A DNA stretch of 64,000 nt from the NCBI RefSeq assembly GCF_015210005.1, contig NZ_MU158698.1, positions 2,215,337-2,279,336 on the forward strand, written 5' to 3'. Source of the stretch: Sphingobacterium hungaricum. Lineage in GTDB: Bacteria > Bacteroidota > Bacteroidia > Sphingobacteriales > Sphingobacteriaceae. The translations under genes and the position numbers were made by a program. Under the pieces are notes generated by a model. That model was not told where the DNA came from, did no database searches, and worked only from the letters and a program-made list of their open reading frames with translations. Shown here piece after piece: positions 25,741 through 35,307 of this stretch (positions are counted from its first letter, which is position 1; every line of letters begins with the position of its first letter).

Positions 25741-26997
25741 ATGGCTAAGATTACAATCGAAAATGCTGTTCTGCAAGTTCCGGAACACGCCACAATACCT
25801 TTTATTATCGGAGATGGTATTGGCCCTGATATTTGGAATGCCTCAGTTCGCGTTTTTGACAGCGCGATTGAAAAAGCTTATCAAGGAAAACGGAAAATTG
25901 AATGGAAAGAAGTTTTGGCTGGTGAAAAAGCATTTAATGAGACCGGAGAATGGTTGCCCGAGGAAACTTTAAATGTCTTGAAAGAATATTTGGTAGGAAT
26001 TAAAGGGCCATTGACTACGCCAATTGGCGGTGGCATTCGCTCCTTAAATGTTGCTTTACGCAAAGAATTGGATTTGTACGTCTGCCAACGTCCCACGAAA
26101 TGGTATGAAGGAGTTCCTTCGCCAGTAAAGCATCCTGAATATGTCGATATGATTGTCTTCCGCGAAAATACGGAAGATATTTATGCAGGAATTGAATTTG
26201 CTGCCGGGACACCGGAGGCTGAAAAAGTTCAGAATTATTTGAAGGAAAAATTGCATGTTGACTATAATTTCTCGGATACAACCGGTGTAGGTATAAAATT
26301 GGTGTCGGAGGAAGGTTCCAAACGCCTCGTCCGTTCAGCGATTGAACATGCGATAAAACACAATAAACCATCTGTAACGATTGTTCATAAAGGGAACATC
26401 ATGAAGTTCACCGAAGGTGCATTTAAAAATTGGGGATTCGAAGTTGCTGAAAATGAATTTGCAGATCAAACCTATACTTGGGGGCAGTGGGAAAAAACAA
26501 AGAATTCTCAAGGACAGGAAGCGGCGAACAAAGAACAGAAAGAAGCTGAATTGGCCGGAAAAATCATTATCAAAGATGTGATTGCGGATAATTTCCTGCA
26601 ACAGATTTTATTGAATCCTAGAGATTTTTCTGTAGTTGCGACATTAAACTTAAACGGAGATTATATTTCGGATGCTTTGGCTGCGATAGTGGGAGGGATT
26701 GGCATTGCTCCCGGAGCAAATATCAATTATAAAACTGGCCATGCTGTTTTCGAAGCAACGCATGGGACGGCACCGAGATTTGCGAATACAAATACAATGA
26801 ATCCGTCTTCAGTTATTTTAAGTGGTGTAATGATGCTTGAATATATGGGATGGCAAGAAGCTGCTGATGCCATTGTTAATGGCTTGTCGCAAACCATTAA
26901 AGACAAGACAGTCACCGTAGATTTCTACAACTTAATGGATGACGCAACGCTTGTCAAAACGAGTGAATTTGCAGATTTTATTATCGAGAAATTGTAG
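25741..26997 (+). CDS. icd: NADP-dependent isocitrate dehydrogenase
   Basis: A 418-residue TCA-cycle enzyme converting isocitrate to 2-oxoglutarate. Length matches the E. coli-type dimeric enzyme. Substrate and metal motifs are intact: [10 protein letters not shown] at the N-terminus, the phosphorylatable-serine loop region [31 protein letters not shown], and [19 protein letters not shown] near the cofactor site. A lysine/glutamate-rich segment around residues 250-280 is typical. It starts six bases after the antiporter gene and ends in a strong terminator. Confidence 0.96.
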   Translation: MAKITIENAVLQVPEHATIPFIIGDGIGPDIWNASVRVFDSAIEKAYQGKRKIEWKEVLAGEKAFNETGEWLPEETLNVLKEYLVGIKGPLTTPIGGGIRSLNVALRKELDLYVCQRPTKWYEGVPSPVKHPEYVDMIVFRENTEDIYAGIEFAAGTPEAEKVQNYLKEKLHVDYNFSDTTGVGIKLVSEEGSKRLVRSAIEHAIKHNKPSVTIVHKGNIMKFTEGAFKNWGFEVAENEFADQTYTWGQWEKTKNSQGQEAANKEQKEAELAGKIIIKDVIADNFLQQILLNPRDFSVVATLNLNGDYISDALAAIVGGIGIAPGANINYKTGHAVFEATHGTAPRFANTNTMNPSSVILSGVMMLEYMGWQEAADAIVNGLSQTIKDKTVTVDFYNLMDDATLVKTSEFADFIIEKL

Positions 26998-27000
26998 CTT

Positions 27001-27043
27001 AAACAAGAATGGCGGAAATAACTAATTTCCGCCATTCTTGTTT
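27001..27043. terminator. Terminator between icd and the SIMPL gene
   Basis: A perfect 19-bp inverted repeat, with left arm 27001-27019 and right arm 27025-27043 around a five-base loop, is framed by A- and T-runs. It serves convergent genes in both directions. Confidence 0.9.
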
Positions 27044-27786
27044 TAATTGCTTAGGTAGCTAGCCTTTACAGTGATATTTGCTGTCTTCGCCCTAGACGTT
27101 GTATTGAATACGCCTCCGTAAGAAAAATCTTCATTATCGTTCTGGCCTGTGATTTGGAATATTCCTAAATCAGCTTTTACCAAACTTCCTAAACTTGTGC
27201 CTGCTTCAATCGCAATATTATCTGCTCGCTGACGTGCATTTGCCGATGCCTGAGAGATTAATTCTAATTTCAAGTCTTCCAGTTTGGAATAATAATAATT
27301 CGGATAATTCGAGGACAATTCAATTCCTTGAGAAATCAACGATGATATTTCACGAGATGCATTATCCACTTTGTCCAATTCTTTGGACTCTATGCTCACC
27401 GTTTGCATCAAATTATATCCGTTAAATACATTGGAACTGTTGCCTTGCTCGTTAGTCTGGTAGGTAAATTCGCGATTGATATTGATTGCTGTAAAAACAA
27501 TTTCTTTTTCACTGATTCCCTTCTGCAACAAGAAATTCTTCACTAAATCCCTATCATTTTTCAGTTGTTCTGACGCTGACGTCAAATCCATGGATTTTCG
27601 GCTAAACGAAGCAGACCATTTTACAATATCAGATTCGAAATCTTTTTTCGCATTTCCGGTTACGTTTATGCTATTCGTGCTTCTGAATTTATACTTGTAC
27701 GCATTTCCCAAAATGAAAGCAAAAATAATCAATGCAATTCCACCAATAAGAGCGATAAAGAGACCGTTGTATTTTGTATCATTCAT
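27043..27786 (-). CDS. SIMPL (DUF541) domain protein
   Basis: A 247-residue protein with one N-terminal membrane anchor (about residues 7-28, GLFIALIGGIALIIFAFILG) and a periplasmic SIMPL domain (SINVTGNAKKDFESDIVKWSAS..., ASANARQRADNIAIEAG, TANITVKASY). SIMPL proteins have no firm enzymatic role; relatives are linked to oxidative stress and signalling. I chose ATG 27786 over the upstream ATG at 27807 and TTG at 27813 because the anchor then starts at normal distance. It is a lone gene. Confidence 0.85.
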   Translation of the reverse strand: MNDTKYNGLFIALIGGIALIIFAFILGNAYKYKFRSTNSINVTGNAKKDFESDIVKWSASFSRKSMDLTSASEQLKNDRDLVKNFLLQKGISEKEIVFTAININREFTYQTNEQGNSSNVFNGYNLMQTVSIESKELDKVDNASREISSLISQGIELSSNYPNYYYSKLEDLKLELISQASANARQRADNIAIEAGTSLGSLVKADLGIFQITGQNDNEDFSYGGVFNTTSRAKTANITVKASYLSN

Positions 27787-28005
27787 AATTTTCAATTTCA
27801 ATAACATATGCAAAACTCGTGCTACGTTTTAGCTAAAATTAATGAAAGCAAAAATCTACTGAAAACAACACTTTTCTAAGAGCCTATATATTTATTTTAA
27901 TGCAAAAAAGTATCATTAAAAGATAGTAAGTTTCTAATAATGAAATATGTATAATCGTATATAAATTATTTGTTACAACAATAAACAGCTTTAATTTTTA
28001 TTGAT

Positions 28006-28013
28006 TAGTTTTG
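28006..28013 (+). promoter_or_regulatory. Candidate -7 box of the GNAT/ThiF/kinase operon
   Basis: TAGTTTTG matches TAnnTTTG exactly. It places the transcript start near 28020, so translation should begin at the GTG at 28043 rather than the TTG at 28001, which would lie upstream of the mRNA. No well-spaced -33 TTG is seen. Confidence 0.5.
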
Positions 28014-28042
28014 TTATTCAACATAAAAAAAAGACAGTATTT

Positions 28043-28855
28043 GTGGCATTAATATTTAAAGATGATCGACCAGTTGTTAGGCTAAGAGCGTTTCGCGCAA
28101 TAGATGATCCTAAAACTTGTGAGCGCTTTATAGAGGGGCATGCTCATGTCTTAACGGCGATAGGAGTACAAAAAGTAACTTCTTCAAAAAATGATTGGAT
28201 GTACAATCCAGCCGCATTTGTTTTAATTGTGGAATCTCTCGATGGAGAAAATGTGTATGGCGGCGCGAGGATTCACGTAGCTGGAGGATCGCAGCCTTTG
28301 CCGATCGAACAGGCTACAGGAAATATGGATCCTAAAATTTATGATCTCGTATGGGGTTATGCACAAGAAGGAACTGGAGAGGGATGCGGGTTGTGGAATT
28401 CGAGGGAAATTGCGGGATATGGAATAGGGAGTATATTTCTAACAAGAGCGGCCATTGCAATCGCACCTCAGATAGGAATAAAATCGTTGTTTGCCCTTTG
28501 TGCTCCATACACGATTAATCTAACCAAAAGTGTTGGTTACCGAATGGAAACTAGCGTAGGAAATAATGGAACTTTTTATTATCCCAAATTAGATTTACTT
28601 GCAACCACGATGATTCTGGACGATGTAAGCAATCTACAATTGGCCTCTGATGAAGATAGAAATGCAATACATGCGTTGCGTTCACATGGGGACGTTGTCC
28701 GAATAGAAGTTCTTCGTAATAAGGAGATCGAAATCCAATATAAGCTACAATTGGACAACATGGACAAATGGGATCTAAAGTCAATCATTGCCAATTCGAA
28801 GAAGGGTTCCAATGAGGGAGCTCAAATTAATGAAAATGATATTCCAATCTTGTAA
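28043..28855 (+). CDS. GNAT-like N-acyltransferase, possible small-molecule synthase
   Basis: About 270 residues, no signal peptide. The middle carries a GNAT-like core: a beta hairpin with FVLIVESLDGENVYGGARIHV, a loop ending in the glycine-rich REIAGYGIGSIFLTRAAIAIA (acyl-CoA loop and helix), and IKSLFALCAPYTINLTKSVGY. The arrangement recalls the autoinducer-synthase-like branch of GNATs that use acyl carrier or acyl-CoA donors, but this is by eye only. It is followed nine bases later by an E1/ThiF-like gene and then two signalling genes on the same strand. The start is GTG 28043 by promoter position; TTG 28001 is the alternative. The substrate is unknown. Confidence 0.7.
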   Translation: MALIFKDDRPVVRLRAFRAIDDPKTCERFIEGHAHVLTAIGVQKVTSSKNDWMYNPAAFVLIVESLDGENVYGGARIHVAGGSQPLPIEQATGNMDPKIYDLVWGYAQEGTGEGCGLWNSREIAGYGIGSIFLTRAAIAIAPQIGIKSLFALCAPYTINLTKSVGYRMETSVGNNGTFYYPKLDLLATTMILDDVSNLQLASDEDRNAIHALRSHGDVVRIEVLRNKEIEIQYKLQLDNMDKWDLKSIIANSKKGSNEGAQINENDIPIL

Positions 28856-28864
28856 TACAGTAGT

Positions 28865-29950
28865 ATGTCAGAAAGTATAGAAGTAAAGTTTCCTTATAGA
28901 CCTGCATTTATTAGGGTGATAGACGAAAATGATAGGGAAGAACTGGTTAATCTAAAAAAAAATGAGGCTGTTTTTATTTATGACGAAATAGACCGTCAGA
29001 TTAAAGAACTGATCAAATGCCGTTTTCCATCTTTTTCGGGCGATGAGCATGAGTATAAAGCGTTGTCTGAAGATATATTAGATGGACGTAGCACAGAAGA
29101 GTTTGGGGTTTGGGTTTATTATCCATGGCGAAAAACACTCGTGCATATTCTGGATGAAGAGGAGTTTGTGGAAGTAAGAACGAATCGAAATCAATTAAAG
29201 ATAACAAAAGAAGAAAGTGCCGAACTTTCCAAGAAGAAAGTTGGAATTATAGGATTGTCCGTAGGCCAGTCTATTGCTTTGACGATGGCGATGGAGCGTA
29301 CTTGCGGTTTATTGAGACTAGCGGATTTTGATGAGTTAGATCTTAGTAATTTAAATCGATTAAGGACCGGAGTCTTTAATTTATCTGTTCCTAAAGTGGT
29401 CATTGCAGCTAGAGAAATTGCTGAGATAGACCCTTTTTTGGCGATTGAAATTTTTCCTTTGGGTGTAAATACGGGAAATTATGCAGATTTTCTGAATGGA
29501 GATGGAAAATTGGATTTATTGGTTGAAGTTTGCGATAGTTTCGAAGTAAAATTGGAAAGCAGATTTAGAGCAAAAGAACTACAAATACCTGTGGTCATGG
29601 ATACTAATGATCGTGGGATGTTGGATATCGAGCGATTTGATCTTGAACCTGAACGTCCCATTTTACATGGTCTGATAGAAGATTTGACCTTAGAAAAACT
29701 ACCACAATTAAGTGGAGAAGAGAGGATGAGCTATTTGATGAAAATAGTGGATGCTGCTAAACTTTCAGATCGAATGAAACGTTCTCTGCCGGAAATAAGA
29801 CGTACGATCAGTTCTTGGCCACAGCTAGCATCCGAAGTTGTGTTGGGGGGAGCGATAACGACGTCTGTTTCTCGAATGATCTTACTTGGAAATCAAGTGA
29901 AATCAGGTCGCTATTATTGCGATATTGAAGAATTGTTGAATAATAACTAG
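28865..29950 (+). CDS. ThiF/E1-like adenylyltransferase
   Basis: A 361-residue soluble protein. The N-terminal ~120 residues match nothing I recognise. Residues about 125-270 form a ThiF/MoeB-type adenylation domain: VGIIGLSVGQSIAL (ATP loop), LADFDELDLSNLNRL (the D-x-D...NLNR motif) and LLVEVCDSFEVKLESR. The family adenylates a carboxyl group, often of a small protein or peptide. No CxxC zinc pairs are seen, unlike MoeB. The sequence resembles the first part of the Rv1355c/MoeY group but lacks the nitroreductase part. It sits between the GNAT-like gene (nine bases) and the sensor kinase (23 bases), suggesting one pathway. Confidence 0.78.
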   Translation: MSESIEVKFPYRPAFIRVIDENDREELVNLKKNEAVFIYDEIDRQIKELIKCRFPSFSGDEHEYKALSEDILDGRSTEEFGVWVYYPWRKTLVHILDEEEFVEVRTNRNQLKITKEESAELSKKKVGIIGLSVGQSIALTMAMERTCGLLRLADFDELDLSNLNRLRTGVFNLSVPKVVIAAREIAEIDPFLAIEIFPLGVNTGNYADFLNGDGKLDLLVEVCDSFEVKLESRFRAKELQIPVVMDTNDRGMLDIERFDLEPERPILHGLIEDLTLEKLPQLSGEERMSYLMKIVDAAKLSDRMKRSLPEIRRTISSWPQLASEVVLGGAITTSVSRMILLGNQVKSGRYYCDIEELLNNN

Positions 29951-29973
29951 CTGATTAATTAAATCATCTATCT

Positions 29974-32133
29974 ATGGGCTTTAAGTTTCTTTTCGTTTTC
30001 TTAATGACACTATCGTCTTTTCTAACTGTGCATGCAGCAGAAACGTATGAATTTGTTAAAGAGGACAAGACAGAATATATTGGACGGGATGTGTTCATCT
30101 TTAAAGATCCGTCCAACAAATTACGTTTTGAAGATATCTTGCAAATGCCTGATTCGTTTGTCCAAAGTGATCAGGTTGTACCAAATTTAGGAATCTCCAA
30201 TGATAATAACTGGCTTCGTTTTCAGATTAAAAATCTTTCGGATGCTGAGCGTTTAGTCATCAATCTTTCGCACACCAATATAGACGAAGTTGTTTTTTAT
30301 ACGATAAAAAATAATGTTGTCGACAGCAGCAGCGTCCGTTCTGGAAGCGGTTTAAAAGACAGGGATTATCCACATCAATTGTTTCTTTTTGAAGTTGATT
30401 TGAAGAAGGGCGAAGAAGTAACTTGTTATTTTAAGCTTAAGAGTTTCACGCAGCTATCGGCTCCGATATCTGTCCATACGCCGAAAGGAATATTCGAAAC
30501 GTTGCTCGAAATGGATGTTTTTTCTGCTCTGTATGTAGGGTTGATGCTGTCGATGATTTTGTACAATATTTTTTTGTATTTCTCTACAAATGAGTCGCAT
30601 TATGTCATTTACGTCAATTACATTTTGTGGGTTACCGCCGCTCAACTTGCCGTTCTCGGACTTTTTGAACCAATTTTCGGTTTCGAAAACCAATGGATTT
30701 CAAGCAGGTTGTTGACGTTTACGGGTGCGATGTCGGGCATAGGTGCCATATTTTTTGTTAAATCATTTTTGCAAACATCATCTAGCGCTCCAAAGTTTGA
30801 TAAATTATTGAACGTCTTTCTATTAGGTTATCTTGTCGCGATTGCGCTTTTGATCGCTGGATACATCATTCCTTCTTACAAGATGATCAACATTGTTGCT
30901 GGAGGAGGTTCAACTATTGTCTTATTATTGGCATTCAGGTTGTCCAGCCAAAAATTTCAGCAAACAAAATTTTTTCTACTTGCATGGTGTATATTTTTGA
31001 TCAGTGTATTGATTTATGTATTGAAGGATTATGATGTGCTTCCTTATAACTTCTTTACGCTTCGTTCGGTTCAAATCGGTTCAGTAATTGAAGCAATCAT
31101 ACTTTCATTCGCCTTAGGCGATAAGATTAATATTTATCGAAGAGAAAAAGATGAGTCTCAAGCGCGTGAATTAATCAGTTCGCTGGAGAATGAACGATTG
31201 ATCCGTGAACAGAATGTTATATTAGAACAAAAGGTTGAAGAAAGGACCTTAGAGTTAACAGAAACAAACGAATCATTGCAGACTACGTTAACGCACCTGA
31301 AAGAAGCGCAATCGCAACTTGTTGAATCCGAAAAAATGGCTTCATTGGGGCAGCTTACCGCTGGTGTTGCTCATGAAATAAATAACCCGATTAATTTTGT
31401 GACCTCAAATGTTGCCCCACTAAAACGAGATATTGCAATGATCTGGCAAACTTTAGAAGAAGTTGAGCGTTTAGCTTTTAACGAATCTTTGACAGTTCAA
31501 GAGAAATTAGAGCAGATTCGAGCATACAAGGAAGATATTGACATTGATTATTTAAAAATTGAAGTCGATTATTTATTAAAAGGAATGCATGATGGCGCAC
31601 ATCGCACAGCGGAAATTGTAAAGAGCCTCAGGGTATTTTCACGCGTTGATGAAGCAACCCTAAAATTTGCCGATGTAAATGAGGGTTTAGAGTCCACTTT
31701 AGTCATTTTAAGCAGCATGATTAAAGAAGGCGTTGAGGTAGATAAAAAATATGGAGATCTGCCAAAAATAGAATGCTACGCAGGAAAACTCAATCAAGTA
31801 TTTATGAATATTTTGACAAACGCGGTGTTTGCCATCCATAAAAAATATGAATCTAAAGCTGGAGGAAAACTAGAAATCGAAACAGGGATGTATACGGATG
31901 AGGCATTCATATTTATTAAGATTGCGGACAATGGTATTGGAATTCCTAAAGAAGTGAGAGAAAAGATTTTTGAGCCATTTTTCACAACAAAAGATGTGGG
32001 CGAAGGAACTGGCCTCGGAATGTCGATTGCTTACAATACCATAGCCAAACATCATGGGAAGATTGTCGTAGAATCTGTAGTCGGGGAAGGAGCTACATTT
32101 ACTTTGATTATTCCAATTCTTCAAAATAAGTAA
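29974..32133 (+). CDS. 7TMR-DISM sensor histidine kinase
   Basis: A 719-residue membrane sensor. The order is a signal peptide ending VHAAE (about 22), then an extracytoplasmic 7TMR-DISMED2-type beta domain (about 30-165). A seven-span 7TMR-DISM membrane domain follows (about 180-385), then a coiled coil (about 395-450). The kinase part has the phosphoacceptor His467 in [12 protein letters not shown], then an ATPase domain with an N box ([12 protein letters not shown]), ADNGIGIP and [16 protein letters not shown] sensors are thought to bind small extracellular ligands. It is 23 bases after the ThiF-like gene and 78 before the receiver-kinase hybrid, probably one operon. Confidence 0.9.
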   Translation: MGFKFLFVFLMTLSSFLTVHAAETYEFVKEDKTEYIGRDVFIFKDPSNKLRFEDILQMPDSFVQSDQVVPNLGISNDNNWLRFQIKNLSDAERLVINLSHTNIDEVVFYTIKNNVVDSSSVRSGSGLKDRDYPHQLFLFEVDLKKGEEVTCYFKLKSFTQLSAPISVHTPKGIFETLLEMDVFSALYVGLMLSMILYNIFLYFSTNESHYVIYVNYILWVTAAQLAVLGLFEPIFGFENQWISSRLLTFTGAMSGIGAIFFVKSFLQTSSSAPKFDKLLNVFLLGYLVAIALLIAGYIIPSYKMINIVAGGGSTIVLLLAFRLSSQKFQQTKFFLLAWCIFLISVLIYVLKDYDVLPYNFFTLRSVQIGSVIEAIILSFALGDKINIYRREKDESQARELISSLENERLIREQNVILEQKVEERTLELTETNESLQTTLTHLKEAQSQLVESEKMASLGQLTAGVAHEINNPINFVTSNVAPLKRDIAMIWQTLEEVERLAFNESLTVQEKLEQIRAYKEDIDIDYLKIEVDYLLKGMHDGAHRTAEIVKSLRVFSRVDEATLKFADVNEGLESTLVILSSMIKEGVEVDKKYGDLPKIECYAGKLNQVFMNILTNAVFAIHKKYESKAGGKLEIETGMYTDEAFIFIKIADNGIGIPKEVREKIFEPFFTTKDVGEGTGLGMSIAYNTIAKHHGKIVVESVVGEGATFTLIIPILQNK

Positions 32134-32211
32134 CAACAATTGTGTCCGAAATGATGCAATATAATTAACTTCGTTATGTATTTGGTATAAAATACCTATG
32201 ACTATCAGAAT

Positions 32212-33297
32212 ATGCAGAAAGAATTAGAAATATTATATGTTGATGATGAAATAAACAATTTAATTGGATTCAAAGCCAATTTTAGATACGGTTATACGAT
32301 TCATACGGCCACCAATACTGCGCAAGCGGAACAGATACTTTTGGCTAATCCAGATATCCGTATCATATTTTGTGATCAGCGCATGCCAGATGAATTAGGC
32401 GTCGATTTTTTGAACCGCATAAAGAAAGATTTTCCTCGTCCTATTCGAATTCTTCTAACTGCTTTTGCCGATATGGATACGGTCGTTGATGCGGTGAATA
32501 AAGGCCATATCTTTAGATTTGTTCGTAAGCCTTGGGTAGAAGAAGAAATCATTTCCTCAATTGAAGAAGCCGACAAATTCTACATGGCAAATTCATTGCT
32601 GGATATCCGAAATGAAGAATTGCAGAAAGCGTATGACGAATTGGATAAATTCGCTTACAGTGTCAGCCATGATCTCCGTGATCCGCTGACAGGCGTTCTT
32701 TCTGCAGTTAAACTTGCTTTAGAATTTGATCAGATAGAGCACATTCATAAGCTCTTGTCGTTAATGAAAGATTCGTTGACGCGCTTAGATGCGTATATCG
32801 ACAGCCTTCGCGATTATTATTTATTGAGGCGCGGAGATTTGCTTTTATCGAATATTGAGTTTAATACGCTTTTCGAAAATATTTCTCAATTCTATAAAAT
32901 GTACACGCAGAACAATCATGTTGAATTCGACATTCATGTGGAACAATTTCAGCTGTACAAAAATGATAAGGCTGTTCTCGAATTGATTTTGCACAACCTT
33001 CTTTCCAATGCATTTAAATATCAACGTCAGGATTACGATAAGCAGTTAGTCCGCTTATCGGTAAACGTTTCGAAAGACCATGCGACTATTGTTGTTCAAG
33101 ATACAGGAATTGGTATTTCCGAAGATCACCTCGACGATATTTTTACGCTGTTTTTTAGAGGCAGCGATCAGGCGAAAGGTATGGGATTTGGTCTATACAA
33201 TGTACAGAGCGCTTTGCTAAAATTGCAAGGAACCGTTGAGGTGAATTCTGAACTAGGTGTCGGAACAACATTTACAGTAGTTATTCCGAGCAAATAA
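32212..33297 (+). CDS. Response regulator-histidine kinase hybrid
   Basis: A 361-residue cytoplasmic protein. A receiver domain at about 5-120 has the phosphoacceptor Asp55 in FCDQRMPDELG and the conserved Lys in RKPW. A kinase follows, with His153 in VSHDLRDPLTG and an ATPase domain (HNLLSNAFKYQ, VQDTGIGIS, GMGFGLY). There is no sensor or membrane part, so input must come by phosphorylation of the receiver, most simply from the DISM kinase upstream. The receiver is clearly paralogous to that of the convergent gene at 33323-33793. No DNA-binding output is present. Confidence 0.9.
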   Translation: MQKELEILYVDDEINNLIGFKANFRYGYTIHTATNTAQAEQILLANPDIRIIFCDQRMPDELGVDFLNRIKKDFPRPIRILLTAFADMDTVVDAVNKGHIFRFVRKPWVEEEIISSIEEADKFYMANSLLDIRNEELQKAYDELDKFAYSVSHDLRDPLTGVLSAVKLALEFDQIEHIHKLLSLMKDSLTRLDAYIDSLRDYYLLRRGDLLLSNIEFNTLFENISQFYKMYTQNNHVEFDIHVEQFQLYKNDKAVLELILHNLLSNAFKYQRQDYDKQLVRLSVNVSKDHATIVVQDTGIGISEDHLDDIFTLFFRGSDQAKGMGFGLYNVQSALLKLQGTVEVNSELGVGTTFTVVIPSK

Positions 33298-33322
33298 TAG
33301 GTATAGCTATAAACTGAGCAAC

Positions 33323-33793
33323 TTAAGAAAGCAATTTTTGTCGAAGTAAAAACTCCAATTGCTCATTGGTGACTTCCAATTTGGAATAAGTCTCCATAAT
33401 CGTTTTTCGTTCTGAATAAAGCTCATAAGCACGTTGAATGGTCTCGTCCAGCTCTTCTTCGCTCCAAGGCTTATTTAAGTAATGAAAGATTTTTCCTTTG
33501 TTTACAGCATCAACAACCGCTGCCATATCCGTATATCCAGTCAACAATATTCGCATTGGTTCAGGATTTATCTTTATGACCTCTTCCAAGAACTCTACGC
33601 CGGTCATTTCAGGCATGCGCTGATCCGTAATAATGATATCGATGGGATTGTCTTCAACAATCTTAAGCGCTGCAGATCCACTGATGGCTGTGAATACCTT
33701 ATATTTAATACGAAATGTTGCCTTAAAAGAAACCAAATTATTCTCCTCGTCGTCGACATATAATATTGTGATTTTATTTTTCTTGCTCTCCAT
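33323..33793 (-). CDS. Stand-alone response regulator receiver
   Basis: A 156-residue protein: a receiver domain (acidic pocket LYVDDEENN, phosphoacceptor Asp57 in ITDQRMPEM, Lys in NKPWSEEE) plus a short helical tail and no output domain. It closely resembles the receiver of the neighbouring hybrid kinase and ends 25 bases from that gene's stop in convergent orientation. It probably acts as a phosphate sink or protein-interaction switch in the same pathway. ATG 33793 is preferred over the upstream GTG at 33832. Confidence 0.88.
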   Translation of the reverse strand: MESKKNKITILYVDDEENNLVSFKATFRIKYKVFTAISGSAALKIVEDNPIDIIITDQRMPEMTGVEFLEEVIKINPEPMRILLTGYTDMAAVVDAVNKGKIFHYLNKPWSEEELDETIQRAYELYSERKTIMETYSKLEVTNEQLEFLLRQKLLS

Positions 33794-34043
33794 GAGTTCC
33801 ACGTTTTGTTCTGAAAGGAAAATGTTCACCAAGTTACCAAAAGTCTTTTAAGATTAAAAGCACTTTTGCGTTTTATACTGTCGCAAATTTCCGTTTTAAT
33901 GATTGGAATCTACAAAATGCAATTTATTATATTGGTTATGAGTCCCTTTTTTGTTGGGGATTTAATGTAACGATTCTGATGAATTTTAGCGTGTTTTGCT
34001 ATTCAAGCTATTTTTATAAAGCATGAGCGAAAATATCAAATAA

Positions 34044-34937
34044 TTAATTCATCGTTCTAAAAGTGCTTGGTGTTTGTCCAACACGTTGTTTGAACAAACG
34101 GGTAAAATGTTGTGGGTATTTAAAACCCAATTCGTAAGCTATTTCATTGATCGATTTATTCATGTCAAATATCTTGCTTTTGGCAATATCGATTATCTTA
34201 ATTTGAATGTATTCCTGAGCAGATTTTGCAGTTTCTTTTTTGATCAAATCACCAAAATAATTTGCTGAAAGATTTAATTTATCAGCAAAATACGTGACCG
34301 ACGGCAATCCATAAACTTGAGGCTGTTCTGATTTAAAATAGGCGTTGAGCAACTCTTCAAAATTTTGGATAATACCGACATTAACGAAGTCACGGGTAAT
34401 AAACTGCCGATCGTAAAACCGCATGCAGTAATTTAAGAAAAGCTCAATGTTCGAAACGATGAGATTTTGGCTGTGCTTATCGATTGCCCGTTCCAATTCA
34501 TATTCTATTTTAGCAAAACAATCCAATATAATTTTACGCTCTTTTTCCGAAAGGTGCAAGGCTTCATTTACCGCATAATTAAAAAAACTATAAGAATCCA
34601 TGTTTCTTCCTAAGGAAGTTCCGTGAATGAGATCAGGATGGAAAACCAAAGCGATGCCTTGTGGCTGGTAATATTCCTCTTTATTTTCTCCGATCACCTG
34701 TCCTGGGCCTAAAAAGATGAGCGTCCCTTCTTCGTAATCATAGTTTTTTAGTCCGTAGCGCAGGTCGCCGCAATGGATCTGTTTTAGAAATACTGTATAG
34801 AAATCATATTGCAGGGTGCGCAGTTTGCGTGGCTCTGCCTTTTCTAAATAGACAACGCTGACCAAAGGATGCAAGGTTTCATTATTGTTGAATACATTGT
34901 ATTCTTTGATGCTCTTAAAATTTAAAATCTCGTCCAT
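34044..34937 (-). CDS. AraC family transcriptional regulator
   Basis: A 297-residue regulator. The N-terminal ~170 residues look like a cupin-type ligand domain (FLKQIHCGDLRYGLKNYDYEEGTLIFLGPGQ). The last ~100 residues are the double helix-turn-helix AraC domain (LNLSANYFGDLIKKETA; SINEIAYELGFKYPQHFTRLFKQRVGQTPSTFR). It is divergent from the cupin gene across only 58 bases, so it is a good candidate to control the cupin/CMD/ABM and possibly the molybdenum oxidoreductase genes. Confidence 0.93.
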   Translation of the reverse strand: MDEILNFKSIKEYNVFNNNETLHPLVSVVYLEKAEPRKLRTLQYDFYTVFLKQIHCGDLRYGLKNYDYEEGTLIFLGPGQVIGENKEEYYQPQGIALVFHPDLIHGTSLGRNMDSYSFFNYAVNEALHLSEKERKIILDCFAKIEYELERAIDKHSQNLIVSNIELFLNYCMRFYDRQFITRDFVNVGIIQNFEELLNAYFKSEQPQVYGLPSVTYFADKLNLSANYFGDLIKKETAKSAQEYIQIKIIDIAKSKIFDMNKSINEIAYELGFKYPQHFTRLFKQRVGQTPSTFRTMN

Positions 34938-34956
34938 AATCCTCTTATTTTCTAAT

Positions 34957-34964
34957 CAAATTTA
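34957..34964 (-). promoter_or_regulatory. Candidate -7 box of the AraC-type gene
   Basis: The minus strand reads TAAATTTG, an exact TAnnTTTG, 20 bases before the ATG. It occupies the whole short divergent gap, so AraC and cupin expression are probably linked. Confidence 0.5.
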
Positions 34965-34995
34965 ACAAATCCTGAGCGTCGAATCGATAACTTCA

Positions 34996-35289
34996 TTGCT
35001 AATCAGTAATAATGGTAGAGAGCCTGGTGCTCGAACAAATTGGCACACACATCCAAAAGGACAAGTTTTGCTTGTGCTGGAAGGGGAGGGCTGGTATCAA
35101 GAGAAAGGAAAAACTGCCCAAGCAATTAAAAAAGGAGATGTCGTGAATATTCCTGACAATGTGGAGCATTGGCACGGTGCTTCGGCAGATCATGGATTAG
35201 TGCATGTCGCTATTTCAAATTATCAAGGAGAAGAAAATGTGACTTGGCTTTCGCCTGTCACGGAAGAAGAGTACGATAGCGTACATTAA
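34996..35289 (+). CDS. Cupin domain protein, apparently short at the N-terminus
   Basis: A 97-residue small cupin. Metal-binding motif 1 is EPGARTNWHTHPKGQ with the second His pair in IPDNVEHWHGAS, so the metal site looks intact. Relatives that I know usually have another 30-40 residues before the first motif. Here the frame opens only at 34966 after a TAA at 34963, and the only start is TTG 34996. The N-terminal strands therefore seem lost, perhaps when the AraC gene or its promoter was placed here. It is followed 18 bases later by the carboxymuconolactone decarboxylase-like gene. Confidence 0.75.
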   Translation: MLISNNGREPGARTNWHTHPKGQVLLVLEGEGWYQEKGKTAQAIKKGDVVNIPDNVEHWHGASADHGLVHVAISNYQGEENVTWLSPVTEEEYDSVH

Positions 35290-35307
35290 TACATTTACAA
35301 AAAATAT

